Source: Salinibacterium sp. (GTDB taxonomy: Bacteria > Actinomycetota > Actinomycetes > Actinomycetales > Microbacteriaceae). Taken from it: DNA of 64,000 nucleotides. Position 1 is the stretch's first letter. Each line of letters opens with the position of its first letter. Below are positions 43,719-53,310 of the stretch, piece after piece. The position numbers and the translations under genes were made by a program. Location of the stretch: positions 186,001 to 250,000 of the forward strand of contig JADGNA010000008.1 of assembly GCA_015234465.1 (NCBI GenBank), given 5' to 3'. The notes below the pieces were generated by a model. The model had not been told where the DNA came from. It worked only from the letters and a program-made list of their open reading frames with translations, and did not search any database.

Positions 43719-44951
43719 ATGACGAGCGACGCCCTCCCGACCGTGGACTCCCCGTGGCCCGTGAGCGTGCTCTCGGGCAAGATCCGCGGGTGGATCGAGC
43801 GACTGGGCGCCGTGTGGGTCGAGGGCGAGATCACGCAGTGGGGCGTCTCGGGCGGCAATGTCTACGGCAAGCTCAAGGACCTCGAGGCCGACGCGACCGT
43901 GAGCTTCGCCGTGTGGTCATCCGTGAAGGCGAAGATCCCGGCCGACCTCAAGCAGGGCGACCACGTCGTCGCGCTCGTCAAGCCCAACTACTGGGTCAAG
44001 GGCGGCACCCTCACGATGCAGGTGCTCGACATGCGTCACGTTGGCCTCGGCGACCTCCTCGAGCGCCTCGAGCGGCTTCGGCAGGCGCTCCGGACGGAGG
44101 GGCTCTTCGACCCCGCGCGCAAGAAGCCCCTGCCGTTCCTCCCCGGCACGGTCGGCCTCGTCACAGGCAAGGACTCGGATGCCGAGAAAGACGTGCTGCG
44201 CAATGCTCAACTGCGGTGGCCGGCCGTGGAGTTCCGCGTTGCCCACGCGGCCGTGCAGGGCGAGCGGGCCGTGAACGAGGTGATCGCCGCCATCCGTCGT
44301 CTCGACGCCGACCCGGAGGTGGACGTCATCATCGTCGCCCGCGGCGGCGGCGACTTCCAGAACCTCCTCGTCTTCAGCGACGAGCAGCTCGTGCGCGCGG
44401 CGGCAGCCGCGACGACCCCCCTCGTGAGCGCGATCGGGCATGAGAATGACAGGCCCCTGCTCGATGACGTCGCCGACCTCAGGGCGTCGACGCCGACGGA
44501 TGCCGCCAAGCGGGTGGTGCCGGATGTCGCGGAGGAGATCAGCCGCGTGCAGCAGGCCCGCGCACGCATCGGCATGCGACTCACCTCACTCCTGTCGACT
44601 GAGGCGGATCGCCTCGAGCAGTTCCGCAGCCGCCCCGTGCTCGCCTCCCCCTCGTGGATCGTCGACACGAGGGCCGACGAGCTCTCACGCTGGACGGGTC
44701 GTGCGCACGAGCTCCTCGAGCTGCGGATCGAGCGCTCCCGAGCCTCGGTCGGCGAGCTCCGCTCGCAGTTGCGCGCGCTCTCCCCCAAGGCCACGCTCGA
44801 GCGCGGCTACGCGATCGCGCAACTGCCGGATGGCGCGGTGCTGCGGGATGCCGCGGATGCTCCCCGCGGAACCTCCCTCCTCCTCACCCTCGCCTCGGGG
44901 TCGCTCACGGCCGAAACCACGCAGGGCGGGGCAACAGGCGCCGAACGGTAG
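43719..44951 (+). CDS. xseA: Exodeoxyribonuclease VII large subunit
   Basis: Catalytic subunit of the single-strand DNA exonuclease used in repair, 410 residues. The N-terminal OB fold includes WVEGEITQWGVSGGNVYGKLKDL. The nuclease core has VGLVTGKDSDAEKDVLRNAQLRWP near residue 145. VDVIIVARGGGDFQNLLVFSDEQLVRA is near 205, followed by SAIGHENDRPLLDDVADLRASTPTDAA, all typical. A coiled-coil C-terminus ends in ATLERGYAIAQ. First gene of xseA-xseB-DUF4245-can; the mRNA seems to begin at the ATG. Confidence 0.95.
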   Translation: MTSDALPTVDSPWPVSVLSGKIRGWIERLGAVWVEGEITQWGVSGGNVYGKLKDLEADATVSFAVWSSVKAKIPADLKQGDHVVALVKPNYWVKGGTLTMQVLDMRHVGLGDLLERLERLRQALRTEGLFDPARKKPLPFLPGTVGLVTGKDSDAEKDVLRNAQLRWPAVEFRVAHAAVQGERAVNEVIAAIRRLDADPEVDVIIVARGGGDFQNLLVFSDEQLVRAAAAATTPLVSAIGHENDRPLLDDVADLRASTPTDAAKRVVPDVAEEISRVQQARARIGMRLTSLLSTEADRLEQFRSRPVLASPSWIVDTRADELSRWTGRAHELLELRIERSRASVGELRSQLRALSPKATLERGYAIAQLPDGAVLRDAADAPRGTSLLLTLASGSLTAETTQGGATGAER

Positions 44952-44960
44952 GATTGCGGC

Positions 44961-45176
44961 GTGACAGAGAACCCCTCCCCCGACGTCTCAGAGCTCAGCT
45001 ACGAGCAGGCGCGCGACGAACTCGTGCGTGTCGTCGCCGAACTGGAGCAGGGGTCCTCGCCCCTCGAGCAGTCGCTCGCCCTCTGGGAGCGCGGCGAAGC
45101 GCTTGCAGCCCGCTGCGAGGAGTGGCTCATCGGCGCACGCGCCCGCCTGGACGCCGCCCGCGCGACGGCGGAGTAG
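44961..45176 (+). CDS. xseB: Exodeoxyribonuclease VII small subunit
   Basis: A 71-residue partner of XseA with the usual [45 protein letters not shown], the small-subunit helical hairpin. GTG at 44961 begins 9 bp after the xseA stop. Confidence 0.95.
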   Translation: MTENPSPDVSELSYEQARDELVRVVAELEQGSSPLEQSLALWERGEALAARCEEWLIGARARLDAARATAE

Positions 45177-45179
45177 CCC

Positions 45180-45908
45180 GTGGCACGCAATAGCGGCGGC
45201 GAGTCCTCCGGACCGCAGGCGCCCATCGTTGCCGAACTGGGCCGGCCAGAGACTCCCGAGGAGACGGCGGCTCGCAAGGCCGCCTCTTCACGGCGATATC
45301 GCGAGAGCAAGACGAGCATCAACCTGCTCGTCGCCCTCTTCGCATCGCTCGCCCTCGTGCTCGTCACCGTCATGATCGTCGTGCGTCCCGCTCCGCCTCC
45401 CGCCGACCCCGTCGAATACTCCGAGATCGCTTCCCAGGTGCAGGCAGACATCGGCGAGGTCGTCGCCGACCCCGCGCTGGGCAGCGACTGGGTCGCCAAT
45501 GCCGCTCGCGTCTCGAAGGGCGCCGACGGCGTCTCGCGCTGGTACATCGGCTTCGTGACCCCCGAGAAGGATTTCGCGGCGATCACGCAGGGCATCGACG
45601 CCAACCCGACCTGGCTCGCCGCGACGCTCGAAGGCGGCTTCGCGACGGGCACCGCGACGATCGCCGGCCAGGACTGGGACATCTACGACCGGCGAGACGG
45701 CGACGACATCGGCAACTTCGCCTACGCCATGGCGACCGTCATCGGCACGAGCACGATCGTGCTCCACGGCACGGCGAGCGACGAGGAGTTCGCGGAGCTG
45801 GCCGCGGCCGTCACCGCCTCCATGTCATCCGACAGCACAGCTTCGTCCGACAGCACCACTTCGTCCGGCAGCACCACCTCGTCCGACAGCACAGAGGAGA
45901 CCCCATGA
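45180..45908 (+). CDS. DUF4245 family membrane-anchored protein with C-terminal Ser/Thr repeat tail
   Basis: A 242-residue protein with a 45-residue basic cytoplasmic tail, one membrane helix (INLLVALFASLALVLVTVMIVV, about residues 43-64) and an extracytoplasmic DUF4245 domain (PVEYSEIASQVQADIG onward). The last 30 residues are a four-unit repeat of SSDSTT/A type, encoded by near-identical 18-bp units at about 45825-45895. GTG at 45180, directly after xseB. Commonly found beside xseA/xseB and fumC or glpX; function unknown. The stop overlaps the carbonic anhydrase start (ATGA). Confidence 0.85.
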   Translation: MARNSGGESSGPQAPIVAELGRPETPEETAARKAASSRRYRESKTSINLLVALFASLALVLVTVMIVVRPAPPPADPVEYSEIASQVQADIGEVVADPALGSDWVANAARVSKGADGVSRWYIGFVTPEKDFAAITQGIDANPTWLAATLEGGFATGTATIAGQDWDIYDRRDGDDIGNFAYAMATVIGTSTIVLHGTASDEEFAELAAAVTASMSSDSTASSDSTTSSGSTTSSDSTEETP

Positions 45909-46540
45909 CGGACGCCCCACTCAAGACCCCCGCCGAAGCCTGGCAGGAGATGGTGCGCGGCAACGAGCGCTTCGTCGCCGGCACACCGCGGCATCCGCGT
46001 CAGGATGTCGACCGCAGGCACGAGCTCGTGGGCGAACAGAAGCCGAGCGTCGCCCTCTTCGGATGCAGTGATTCGCGCCTCGCCGCCGAGATCATCTTCG
46101 ACAAGGGACTCGGCGACCTCTTCGTCGTGCGCAACGCGGGCCAGATCATCTCCGATTCCGTGATCGGCACCCTCGAGTACGCCGTCGCGATCCTGCATGT
46201 TCCGCTCATCGTCGTGCTCGGCCACGACGAGTGCGGCGCCGTCCGCGCTGCGATCGACTCGCAGGAGACGCGCGCGCCCATGCTGCCGCCCCACATCCAC
46301 CACCTCGTCGAGCGCATCACCCCCGCCGTGCTGCGGGTGCGCCGCAGCGTCGAGGCCGGCACCCGCCCCGACGCAACCGAGGTCGGCCGCGAACACCTGC
46401 GCGACACCGTGCGGCAGCTGCTCGAATCATCCGAGCTCATCAGTGACGCCGTCGCCGCCGGTACGCTGGCTGTCGTGGGCGCGAACTACCGCCTCGCCGA
46501 GGGAACGGCCGTTCCCGACGTCATGGTCGGACAGGTCTGA
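45905..46540 (+). CDS. Beta-class carbonic anhydrase
   Basis: Interconverts carbon dioxide and bicarbonate. 211 residues. Zinc ligands are complete: the Cys-x-Asp-x-Arg motif in ALFGCSDSRLAAEIIFDKGLG, near residue 50, and His-x-x-Cys in LGHDECGAVRAA, near residue 107. GLGDLFVVRNAGQI adds the NAG segment. ATG at 45905 overlaps the DUF4245 stop. Together with the adjacent fumC, it fits a role in supplying bicarbonate for carboxylation, though that link is an inference. Confidence 0.93.
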   Translation: MTDAPLKTPAEAWQEMVRGNERFVAGTPRHPRQDVDRRHELVGEQKPSVALFGCSDSRLAAEIIFDKGLGDLFVVRNAGQIISDSVIGTLEYAVAILHVPLIVVLGHDECGAVRAAIDSQETRAPMLPPHIHHLVERITPAVLRVRRSVEAGTRPDATEVGREHLRDTVRQLLESSELISDAVAAGTLAVVGANYRLAEGTAVPDVMVGQV

Positions 46541-46612
46541 GCTCCTCAGCCACGCCTCCGCGGCAGCTCCCGCCGCACCCCCACCACCTGAAAAGAAAGA
46601 AGTGACAGCGCT

Positions 46613-48016
46613 GTGACATCAGAGCCTGAGTTCCGCATCGAGCACGACACAATGGGCGAGGTGCGCGTGCCCGTCAACGCCCTCTACCGCGCCCAGACCC
46701 AGCGCGCCGTCGAGAACTTCCCGATCTCGGGCAAGGGCCTCGAGTCGGCGCAGATCGCCGCCCTCGCGCGCATCAAGAAGTCCGCGGCTGTCGCCAACAA
46801 GGAGCTCGGCGTGCTCGACGCCGGCATCGCCGACGCGATCGTCGCCGCCGCCGACGAGGTCATCACGGGCCAGCACGACGAGCACTTCCCCGTCGACACC
46901 TACCAGACCGGCTCCGGCACGTCGTCGAACATGAACATGAACGAGGTGCTCGCGACCCTCGCGACCCGCCACCTCGGCGCCGACGTGCACCCCAACGACC
47001 ACGTCAACGCCTCACAGTCGTCGAACGACGTCTTCCCAACCTCGGTGCACGTCGCCGTGACGCAGGCCCTCATCGAGGACCTCGTGCCCGCGCTCGACTA
47101 CCTCGCGGTCGCGCTCGAGGAGAAGGCCGAGCTGTGGAAGACCGCCGTCAAGGCCGGCCGCACGCACCTCATGGATGCCACGCCTGTGACGCTCGGCCAG
47201 GAGTTCGGTGGCTACGCGCGCCAGATCCGCCTCGGCATCGAGCGCGTCGAGGCGTCGCTCCCCCGCGTCGCCGAGGTGCCGCTCGGTGGCACCGCGGTGG
47301 GCACGGGCATCAACACCCCCGCCGGCTTCCCCCAGAAGGTCATCGCGCTCCTCGCGGAGGAGACCGGCCTGCCGATCGTCGAGGCGAAGGACCACTTCGA
47401 GGCGCAGGCCAACCGCGACGGCCTCGTCGAGGCATCCGGCGCCCTCCGCACCATCGCGGTCTCGCTGACCAAGATCAACAACGACCTGCGCTGGATGGGC
47501 TCCGGCCCCAATACGGGCCTCGGCGAGCTGCACATCCCAGACCTGCAGCCCGGCTCCTCGATCATGCCCGGCAAGGTCAACCCGGTCGTGCCGGAGGCCG
47601 TGCTCATGGTCGCCGCGCGCGTCATCGGCAACGACGCGACCGTCGCGTGGGCGGGAGCATCCGGCTCCTTCGAGCTGAACGTCGCAATCCCGGTCATGGG
47701 CACCGCGCTGCTCGAGTCGGTGCGCCTGCTCGCGAACGCGTCGCGCGTGCTCGCGGACAAGACCATCAAGGGCCTCGAGGCGAACCTCGAGCGCACCTCG
47801 GCGCTCGCGGGCATGTCGCCCTCGATCGTCACCCCGCTCAACAAGTTCATCGGCTACGAGAACGCCGCGAAGATCGCGAAGCACTCCGTCGCCAAGGGCA
47901 TCACGGTGCGCGAGGCCGTCATCGACCTCGGCTACCTCGAGCGCGGCGAGCTCACGGAGGAGCAGCTCGACAAGGCGCTCGACGTGCTCGCAATGACGGT
48001 GCCGCCCACGGCGTAG
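46613..48016 (+). CDS. fumC: Fumarate hydratase, class II
   Basis: Converts fumarate and malate in the TCA cycle. 467 residues, full length. Signature [11 protein letters not shown] near residue 320 and the [19 protein letters not shown] segment near residue 100 are intact, along with [13 protein letters not shown] and [21 protein letters not shown]. The start is GTG at 46613; AAAGAAG lies upstream as a possible ribosome site. It follows the carbonic anhydrase by 72 bp and is followed by a strong terminator. Confidence 0.96.
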   Translation: MTSEPEFRIEHDTMGEVRVPVNALYRAQTQRAVENFPISGKGLESAQIAALARIKKSAAVANKELGVLDAGIADAIVAAADEVITGQHDEHFPVDTYQTGSGTSSNMNMNEVLATLATRHLGADVHPNDHVNASQSSNDVFPTSVHVAVTQALIEDLVPALDYLAVALEEKAELWKTAVKAGRTHLMDATPVTLGQEFGGYARQIRLGIERVEASLPRVAEVPLGGTAVGTGINTPAGFPQKVIALLAEETGLPIVEAKDHFEAQANRDGLVEASGALRTIAVSLTKINNDLRWMGSGPNTGLGELHIPDLQPGSSIMPGKVNPVVPEAVLMVAARVIGNDATVAWAGASGSFELNVAIPVMGTALLESVRLLANASRVLADKTIKGLEANLERTSALAGMSPSIVTPLNKFIGYENAAKIAKHSVAKGITVREAVIDLGYLERGELTEEQLDKALDVLAMTVPPTA

Positions 48017-48037
48017 CCGCAACACCCAGCACGCGGA

Positions 48038-48070
48038 CAACGCGGGTCGGCCACTGGCCGGCCCGCGTTG
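48038..48070 (+). terminator. fumC terminator
   Basis: A 16-bp stem (48038-48053 with 48055-48070, one G-U pair) begins 22 bp after the fumC stop and is followed by TTGCG. It also lies at the 3' side of the convergent gene at 48131. Confidence 0.8.
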
Positions 48071-48130
48071 TTGCGTCAGCGGGCAGGACGCTCGGCTGTG
48101 TCCGCAGGCGGGAGCCTCGAAGCGCCCGCG

Positions 48131-48895
48131 TCAGCGGGGTTCGATGACCGGCACGTGACGCACCGCAGTGCCGTCGAGCGTCTGCACCGCTCGCTCGCCG
48201 AGCGGCTCGGCGAGGTCGATCGGGATCAGGAGCGACGGCCCGACCGTGGAACCGCCGGCGCAGAATTCGTGGCTGACGGCATCCCCGCCGACGGGCGCCG
48301 CAAGGGCCGAGGAGATCGAGACCTGCACGGCTTCCGGCGTCTCGATGACGACAGCCTCGACGGGGGCGCACTGCGGCTTGACCCGCACGTTGAGCACGAG
48401 TTCGGCGCTGTCGAGCGCCGCGAAATCGCCCGTCGGTTCGCGCCCGATCAGGGTGTCGCTCGCGCCGGGGGCGTCATAGGTGTCGAGATAGACGAGGTAG
48501 CGGGGCTGGTGCGTGACATTGTCGAAGCGCTGGTAGCCGAGGATCGGCTGCGGCGCGAAGCTCGGGTTTGCGACACCTGACGACTGCACGACGCGGTCGA
48601 CGATGACGGGGGATGGCGCTGTGCCCCACATCTGCTGCAGGGCCGTCTTGGGCGGTTCGGGGGCGGGCAGCGAGCCGATGAAGCTCATGACCGCGACGAC
48701 CGCGATCGTGAGGAAGGTGCCGACACCGAGTCCCGAGAGGATGCGGTGGAACGCGTAGGCGGTCGACCCCGGCTCGCTCGCATCGGGGTTCCTCCGCAGC
48801 CAGGAAGCGAGGACGCGCCACTGGGAGCGCGGTGAGATGAGTCCCCACAGGAAGAAGACCGCAAGGAGCGCCGCCGCGAAGACCAGAAAACTCAC
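48131..48895 (-). CDS. Hypothetical membrane-anchored protein
   Basis: A 254-residue protein with two N-terminal membrane helices (SFLVFAAALLAVFFLWGLI and around residue 55-75, GVGTFLTIAVVAVMSFIGSLP). The rest is an extracytoplasmic, strand-rich domain with a pair of Cys in the QCAP and EFCAGG segments. No family recognised. It starts with ATG at 48895, 61 bp after the phoH-like stop, with a hairpin between. It is convergent with fumC. Confidence 0.7.
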   Translation of the reverse strand: MSFLVFAAALLAVFFLWGLISPRSQWRVLASWLRRNPDASEPGSTAYAFHRILSGLGVGTFLTIAVVAVMSFIGSLPAPEPPKTALQQMWGTAPSPVIVDRVVQSSGVANPSFAPQPILGYQRFDNVTHQPRYLVYLDTYDAPGASDTLIGREPTGDFAALDSAELVLNVRVKPQCAPVEAVVIETPEAVQVSISSALAAPVGGDAVSHEFCAGGSTVGPSLLIPIDLAEPLGERAVQTLDGTAVRHVPVIEPR

Positions 48896-48913
48896 ATGAC
48901 GACTCTACGGCGT

Positions 48914-48944
48914 GCCGGGGTGGCGTCGACTCGGCCACCCCGGC
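48914..48944 (-). terminator. Hairpin between the PhoH-like gene and the next gene
   Basis: A perfect 11-bp stem (48914-48924 with 48934-48944, arms GCCGGGGTGGC / GCCACCCCGGC) with a 9-nt loop lies 12 bp after the PhoH-like stop on the same strand. Confidence 0.65.
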
Positions 48945-48955
48945 GCATCCGTCGA

Positions 48956-50320
48956 TCAGGAGAGCTCGTTGGACTCCAGCATGTCGGTGACGAGGGCAGC
49001 GATCGCGCTGCGCTCGGACCGCGTGAGGGTGATGTGTCCGAAGAGCGAGTGCCCCTTGAGCGCCTCGATGACGGATGCCACACCGTCATGCCGACCTACG
49101 CGAAGGTTGTCGCGCTGGGCAACGTCATGCGTGAGCACGACGCGCGAGTTCTGGCCGATGCGACTGAGGACCGTGAGGAGCACGTTGCGTTCGAGTGACT
49201 GCGCCTCGTCGACGATCACGAAGGCGTCGTGGAGCGAGCGGCCGCGGATGTGCGTCAGCGGCAACACCTCCAGCAGGCCGCGGTCGATGACCTCGTCGAG
49301 CACGTTCTGCGACACGACCGAACCGAGCGTGTCGAAGACCGCCTGCGCCCAGGGGTTCATCTTCTCGGCCGCATCCCCCGGCAGGTAACCGAGCTCCTGG
49401 CCGCCGACGGCGTAGAGCGGGCGGAACACCATGATCTTGCGGTGCTGCTGCTTCTCGAGCACGGCCTCGAGGCCAGCGCACAGGGCGAGCGCCGACTTGC
49501 CCGTGCCCGCGCTGCCACCGAGCGAGACGATGCCGACCTCGGGGTCGAGCAGCAGGTCGATCGCGAGCCGCTGCTCGGCTGAGCGGCCGTGGAGGCCGAA
49601 GACCTCGCGGTCGCCCCGCACGAGACGCACCTCGCCGCGTGCGGTCACACGCCCGAGGGCGGAGCCCCGGTCGGAGTGGATGACGAGTCCCGTGTTGATC
49701 GCGAGGTCACCCGCGGCGCGGGTCGAGAGCTGCTCCTGGTCGTAGAGCGTTGCCATCTGCTCGCTTGAGAGGTCGAGTTCGGCCATGCCCGACCATCCGG
49801 AGTCCACCGCCATCTCGGCGCGGTACTCCTCGGCAGCGAGGCCGATGGAGGCGGCCTTGACGCGCATCGGGAGGTCCTTCGACACGACCGTGACGGCGAG
49901 GCCCTCCGCCGCGAGGTTCATGGCGACGGCGAGGATGCGCGAGTCGTTGTCACCCAGCTTCAGGCCGGAGGGCAGGGCCTCCATGCTCGAGTGATTGAGC
50001 TCGACGCGCAGCGAGCCGCCATTGCCGACCGCGATGGGAAAGTCGAGTCGCTCGTGCTTGACGCGCAGCTCGTCGAGGTTGCGGAGCGCCTGGCGCGCGA
50101 AGTACCCGATCTCGGGGTCGTGACGCTTGGCCTCGAGCTCCGAGATGACCACGACGGGGAGGACGACAGCGTGCTCCGCGAAGCGGAAGATCGCCCGGGG
50201 ATCCGAGAGCAGCACCGAGGTATCGAGCACGTAGGTGCGCTCCGCCTGCTGCACTGCGGCAGGCGGCGAGGCCGCCGGCGCCTGGATCGGATTCGACTGC
50301 TCTGCCTTGGACTGGGCCAC
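48956..50320 (-). CDS. PIN-PhoH fusion ATPase (PhoH2-like)
   Basis: A 454-residue protein with an N-terminal PIN nuclease domain ([13 protein letters not shown] near residue 30, catalytic Asp) and a C-terminal PhoH-type P-loop ATPase (Walker [18 protein letters not shown] near residue 265, Walker [10 protein letters not shown] near 370). This matches PhoH2, an RNA helicase/RNase described in mycobacteria. GTG at 50320 has GGAG upstream. It is a free-standing gene with about 200 bp on its 5' side. Presence of both domains distinguishes it from PhoH alone. Confidence 0.93.
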   Translation of the reverse strand: MAQSKAEQSNPIQAPAASPPAAVQQAERTYVLDTSVLLSDPRAIFRFAEHAVVLPVVVISELEAKRHDPEIGYFARQALRNLDELRVKHERLDFPIAVGNGGSLRVELNHSSMEALPSGLKLGDNDSRILAVAMNLAAEGLAVTVVSKDLPMRVKAASIGLAAEEYRAEMAVDSGWSGMAELDLSSEQMATLYDQEQLSTRAAGDLAINTGLVIHSDRGSALGRVTARGEVRLVRGDREVFGLHGRSAEQRLAIDLLLDPEVGIVSLGGSAGTGKSALALCAGLEAVLEKQQHRKIMVFRPLYAVGGQELGYLPGDAAEKMNPWAQAVFDTLGSVVSQNVLDEVIDRGLLEVLPLTHIRGRSLHDAFVIVDEAQSLERNVLLTVLSRIGQNSRVVLTHDVAQRDNLRVGRHDGVASVIEALKGHSLFGHITLTRSERSAIAALVTDMLESNELS

Positions 50321-50518
50321 ATTCGCTCCATTCCCGAGCGCAAGGCGCTCGGTTTCTCAGCGAAACGGCCGTGCCCGACGTGGTCGGGCGAACTCGAAAC
50401 GAACTTACGTGGCCGTCTCGATCAGGCGCCATACCTGATGACTCTGACGCTACGTCCGCGCTGGCGCTGCGGGGTGAGCGACACGCGGCCGGAGGTTACG
50501 GACTCGTGAACAGCCGGA
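50321..50518 (-). promoter_or_regulatory. Leader region of the PhoH-like gene
   Basis: This 198-bp gap between the aminotransferase stop and the PhoH-like start has no gene. A GAGCGC-AAG-GCGCTC hairpin lies around 50335-50350, close to the start, and may influence translation. No promoter could be picked with confidence. Confidence 0.35.
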
Positions 50519-51682
50519 TCAGGCCGAAACGCCGGCCGCGAACTCGGCAAGCGCCATGCGAAGCAGCGACAGGGTCTCATCGCTCGTCGACACGTGCGGG
50601 CTGAAACGGATGCTGCTGGTGCGCACCGTCGCGGAGACGGCATGGTTGTGCAGGGCCGCCGCAAGGGGGGTGACGTGTGCCGCATCGGGCTCCACGACGA
50701 CGATGCCGGCGCGCTCATCCTGGGCGCGGGGCGAGATGACGGGCAGGCCGAACTCGTCGATGACCGCGAGTACCTGGTCGACCCGTTCGCTGAGCCCCGC
50801 CTCGACCTCGTCGATGCCGACGACATCGAGCCGCTCGAGTGCCGTCGCGAGTCGTGCCTGGGCGGCGGGCCGAGGGCGAGAGATCGCGAACGACGCCGCA
50901 AAGCGGGGAGCCTCCGGGACATCCGGCGCCCCTCCCGTCCCTGCCGTTTCGAGGAAGTCGGCCGGTTCGTCGAGCCAGCCGGAGAACACGGGCTCGATCC
51001 GTTCGAGGGCCCGGTCGCTCATGACGAGGAAGCCCGTGCCGCGACCGGCACGCAGCCACTTCTGCCCACCCGACACGATGACATCCGCGACTTCCCACGG
51101 CGCATCGACGGCGCCGAAGGCCTGCACGGCGTCGACAATGAGAAGGCGGTCGCCGATGACCTGGCGGATGCCCTCGAGGTCGATGCGATAGCCGGTGCGG
51201 AAGTCGACCACGCTCACGAGGACGGCCGTGACCTCCTCCGGCAGCTCGCGGAAGGTGCCAGGCGTCACTCGGCCATACTCGGGCTCGACCCAGAGTGGCT
51301 GCAGCCGGCCGAGGGCGCGCTGTGCCCTCGCGACCGCGAAGAGGGTGCTCGGGTATTCGGCGGCAGAGAGTGCGACGACCCCCTCGAGCCCGAACATGGT
51401 GTGCATGATGCCTGTGCTCGTGTCGGGCTGGAACACCACCTGGTCGCTCTCGAAGCCTGTCGCCCTCGCGACGGCCTCGCGCATCCGCTCGTCGTGCTGC
51501 TCGGCCGAGTCGAGGGTGCCGAAGCGGGCCCGGCTCGTGAGCTCGGCGACCATGCGTTCCTCGGCGATCACGGGCTCGCCCGCGGGACCGAGGCGCGCGA
51601 AGTCGAGGTAGCCGGGGTCCTCAGCGAAGTCGGCGACGTATTCGGCGAGCGGTGCCACGGGGGGCGTGCGACGACGGATCAC
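50519..51682 (-). CDS. Class V aminotransferase (PLP) family protein
   Basis: PLP enzyme of the cysteine desulfurase-like class V, 387 residues. The PLP lysine sits in VIVSGGQKWLRAGRGTGFLV near residue 200, and ADVIVSGGQ precedes it. SAAEYPSTLFAVARAQRA is near residue 100. The frame runs on to 51799 inside uppS, but the coding start is GTG 51682, which overlaps the uppS stop (51679), giving a coupled operon. SUF cysteines or scaffold genes are absent, so a role in sulfur transfer is not claimed. Relatives are annotated as aminotransferases of unknown specificity. Confidence 0.85.
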   Translation of the reverse strand: MIRRRTPPVAPLAEYVADFAEDPGYLDFARLGPAGEPVIAEERMVAELTSRARFGTLDSAEQHDERMREAVARATGFESDQVVFQPDTSTGIMHTMFGLEGVVALSAAEYPSTLFAVARAQRALGRLQPLWVEPEYGRVTPGTFRELPEEVTAVLVSVVDFRTGYRIDLEGIRQVIGDRLLIVDAVQAFGAVDAPWEVADVIVSGGQKWLRAGRGTGFLVMSDRALERIEPVFSGWLDEPADFLETAGTGGAPDVPEAPRFAASFAISRPRPAAQARLATALERLDVVGIDEVEAGLSERVDQVLAVIDEFGLPVISPRAQDERAGIVVVEPDAAHVTPLAAALHNHAVSATVRTSSIRFSPHVSTSDETLSLLRMALAEFAAGVSA

Positions 51683-52464
51683 GAACCGAATCTCCGGTTG
51701 CGCGTCGCGTAGTCGCGGAGGGCACGCAGGAAGTCGACCTCTCGGAGGTCTGGCCCGAGCGCCTCGACGAAATAGAACTCGCTGTGGGCGCTCTGCCACA
51801 GCATGAAGTCGCTGAGCCGCTGTTCGCCCGAGGTGCGGATGACGAGGTCGGGGTCGGGCTGCCCGCCCGTGTAGAGGTGGTTGCCGATGAGCTCCGGCGT
51901 GAGGATGTCTGCCAGGGCGTCGAGCGTGCCGCCCTTGCTGCCGTGTTCCCGCACGATGCTGCGCATGGCGTCAGCGATCTCGCGACGGCCACCGTAGCCG
52001 ACCGCCAGGTTGATGTGGAGGCCCTTCTTGCCTTCCGTGCGTGCCTCGGCGGCCTTCAACGCGTGCACGAGCGGCTCGGGAAGACCCTCGGGCGACCCGA
52101 CATGCTGCACGCGCCAGTCGCGGTAGTGCGACAGGTCTTCTGCGAGGTCGGCGATGATCTCGAAGAGCCCGTGCAGCTCGTCCTCCTTGCGGCCGACCAG
52201 ATTGTCGGTCGAGAGCAGGTAGAGCGTCGCGTGTTTGATGCCAAGATCGTCGCACCACACCAGGAACTCGCGGAACTTCGCTGCGCCCGCGCGATGCCCG
52301 TGCGCCACGGCCCCGAGGGAGCGCTGCCGCGCCCAACGACGATTGCCGTCCAGGATCATTGCCACATGCTTCGGCAGTTCCTGCGTGGCGAGCCAGCGCC
52401 GGATGCGGTTCTGGTACAGCCCATAGAGGATGCCGCGTCCCAGGGGGACTTCCCGTTTTCGCAC
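51679..52464 (-). CDS. uppS: Isoprenyl transferase (cis-prenyl diphosphate synthase)
   Basis: Condenses IPP onto allylic diphosphates to make polyprenyl carrier lipids for the cell wall, 261 residues. The catalytic region is AMILDGNRRWARQRSLG near residue 36 (catalytic Asp), with LYLLSTDNLVGRKEDELHGL near 82. RTSGEQRLSDFMLWQSAHSEFYF is near 210. GTG at 52464 has TAGCGT 6 bp upstream and no ribosome site, so it may be leaderless. Many actinobacteria carry two such enzymes (Z-farnesyl and decaprenyl type), and this may be either. Confidence 0.94.
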   Translation of the reverse strand: MRKREVPLGRGILYGLYQNRIRRWLATQELPKHVAMILDGNRRWARQRSLGAVAHGHRAGAAKFREFLVWCDDLGIKHATLYLLSTDNLVGRKEDELHGLFEIIADLAEDLSHYRDWRVQHVGSPEGLPEPLVHALKAAEARTEGKKGLHINLAVGYGGRREIADAMRSIVREHGSKGGTLDALADILTPELIGNHLYTGGQPDPDLVIRTSGEQRLSDFMLWQSAHSEFYFVEALGPDLREVDFLRALRDYATRNRRFGS

Positions 52465-52476
52465 GGGTCTACGCTA
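52465..52476 (-). promoter_or_regulatory. Leaderless-type -10 box of uppS
   Basis: TAGCGT (reverse strand, 52471-52476) lies 6 bp before the GTG at 52464. It is 58 bp from the opposite-facing box of the hemolysin III gene. Confidence 0.45.
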
Positions 52477-52533
52477 GCCCACCGGGCCGAAGAGGCTCGG
52501 TTTCCTTTCAGGATCGTTCTCCCAGCGAACCCA

Positions 52534-52545
52534 TAGAATCCGGTC
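52534..52545 (+). promoter_or_regulatory. Leaderless-type -10 box of the hemolysin III gene
   Basis: TAGAAT at 52534-52539 is followed by 6 bp and the ATG at 52546, a close match to the -10 consensus, with no ribosome site. Confidence 0.5.
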
Positions 52546-53298
52546 ATGACCAGCCCCGACTCCCGCGGAACCGGGTCGAGCACCGCACACGAACCCGGTA
52601 CCGACCTGCCCAACATTCCCCTCCTCGACGACGAGCGGGAACGGCACGGTGCAGAGGTTGAGGCCAAGCCGACCTGGCGCGGATGGATCCACGCGGGCAC
52701 CTTCCCCCTCGCGATCGTGCTCGGGGCCGTGCTCATCGTGCTCGCCGACGGCACGGCCGCGAAGGTCTCATCGGCGGTCTTCATCGCCTCCTCGATGCTG
52801 CTCTTCGGCATCTCGGCGCTCTATCACCGCTTCAACTGGAGCGACCGCACCAAGCGCATCCTGAAGCGACTCGACCACGCCAACATCTTCCTGCTCATCG
52901 CGGGCTCCTACACGCCCATCACGGTGCTCGCGCTGCCGGAGGAGAAGTCGTGGCTCCTGCTCGGCCTCGTGTGGGGTGGGGCGCTGCTCGGCATCGGCTT
53001 CAGGGTGTTCTGGATCGGCGCACCGCGCTGGCTCTACGTGCCGCTATATGTGCTGCTCGGATGGGCGGCCGTCATGTTCATCGTCGACTTCTTCCGTGCC
53101 GATGCCGTCATGATGACCCTCATCATCGTGGGCGGGCTCTGCTACACGGTGGGCGCGGTCGTCTACGGCATGAAGAAGCCGAACCCCGTGCCCGGGGTCT
53201 TCGGCTTCCACGAGATCTTCCACACCCTGACGCTCGTGGCGTTCCTCTGCCACTGGACAGGCATCCTGCTCGTGGCGATCGACCCGCCGCTCGTCTAG
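52546..53298 (+). CDS. Hemolysin III family membrane protein (PAQR superfamily)
   Basis: Seven-helix integral membrane protein of 250 residues of the YqfA/hemolysin III type. A 45-residue polar N-terminus precedes the first helix. Conserved residues are SALYHRFNWSD (His near residue 97), KRLDHANIFLLIAGSYTPIT near residue 107 and the last-helix FGFHEIFHTLTLVAFLCHW (His pair near 224). These histidines match the metal-binding triad of the PAQR family. The physiological role in bacteria is not clear. Confidence 0.92.
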   Translation: MTSPDSRGTGSSTAHEPGTDLPNIPLLDDERERHGAEVEAKPTWRGWIHAGTFPLAIVLGAVLIVLADGTAAKVSSAVFIASSMLLFGISALYHRFNWSDRTKRILKRLDHANIFLLIAGSYTPITVLALPEEKSWLLLGLVWGGALLGIGFRVFWIGAPRWLYVPLYVLLGWAAVMFIVDFFRADAVMMTLIIVGGLCYTVGAVVYGMKKPNPVPGVFGFHEIFHTLTLVAFLCHWTGILLVAIDPPLV

Positions 53299-53310
53299 AG
53301 GCCGGCCAAC

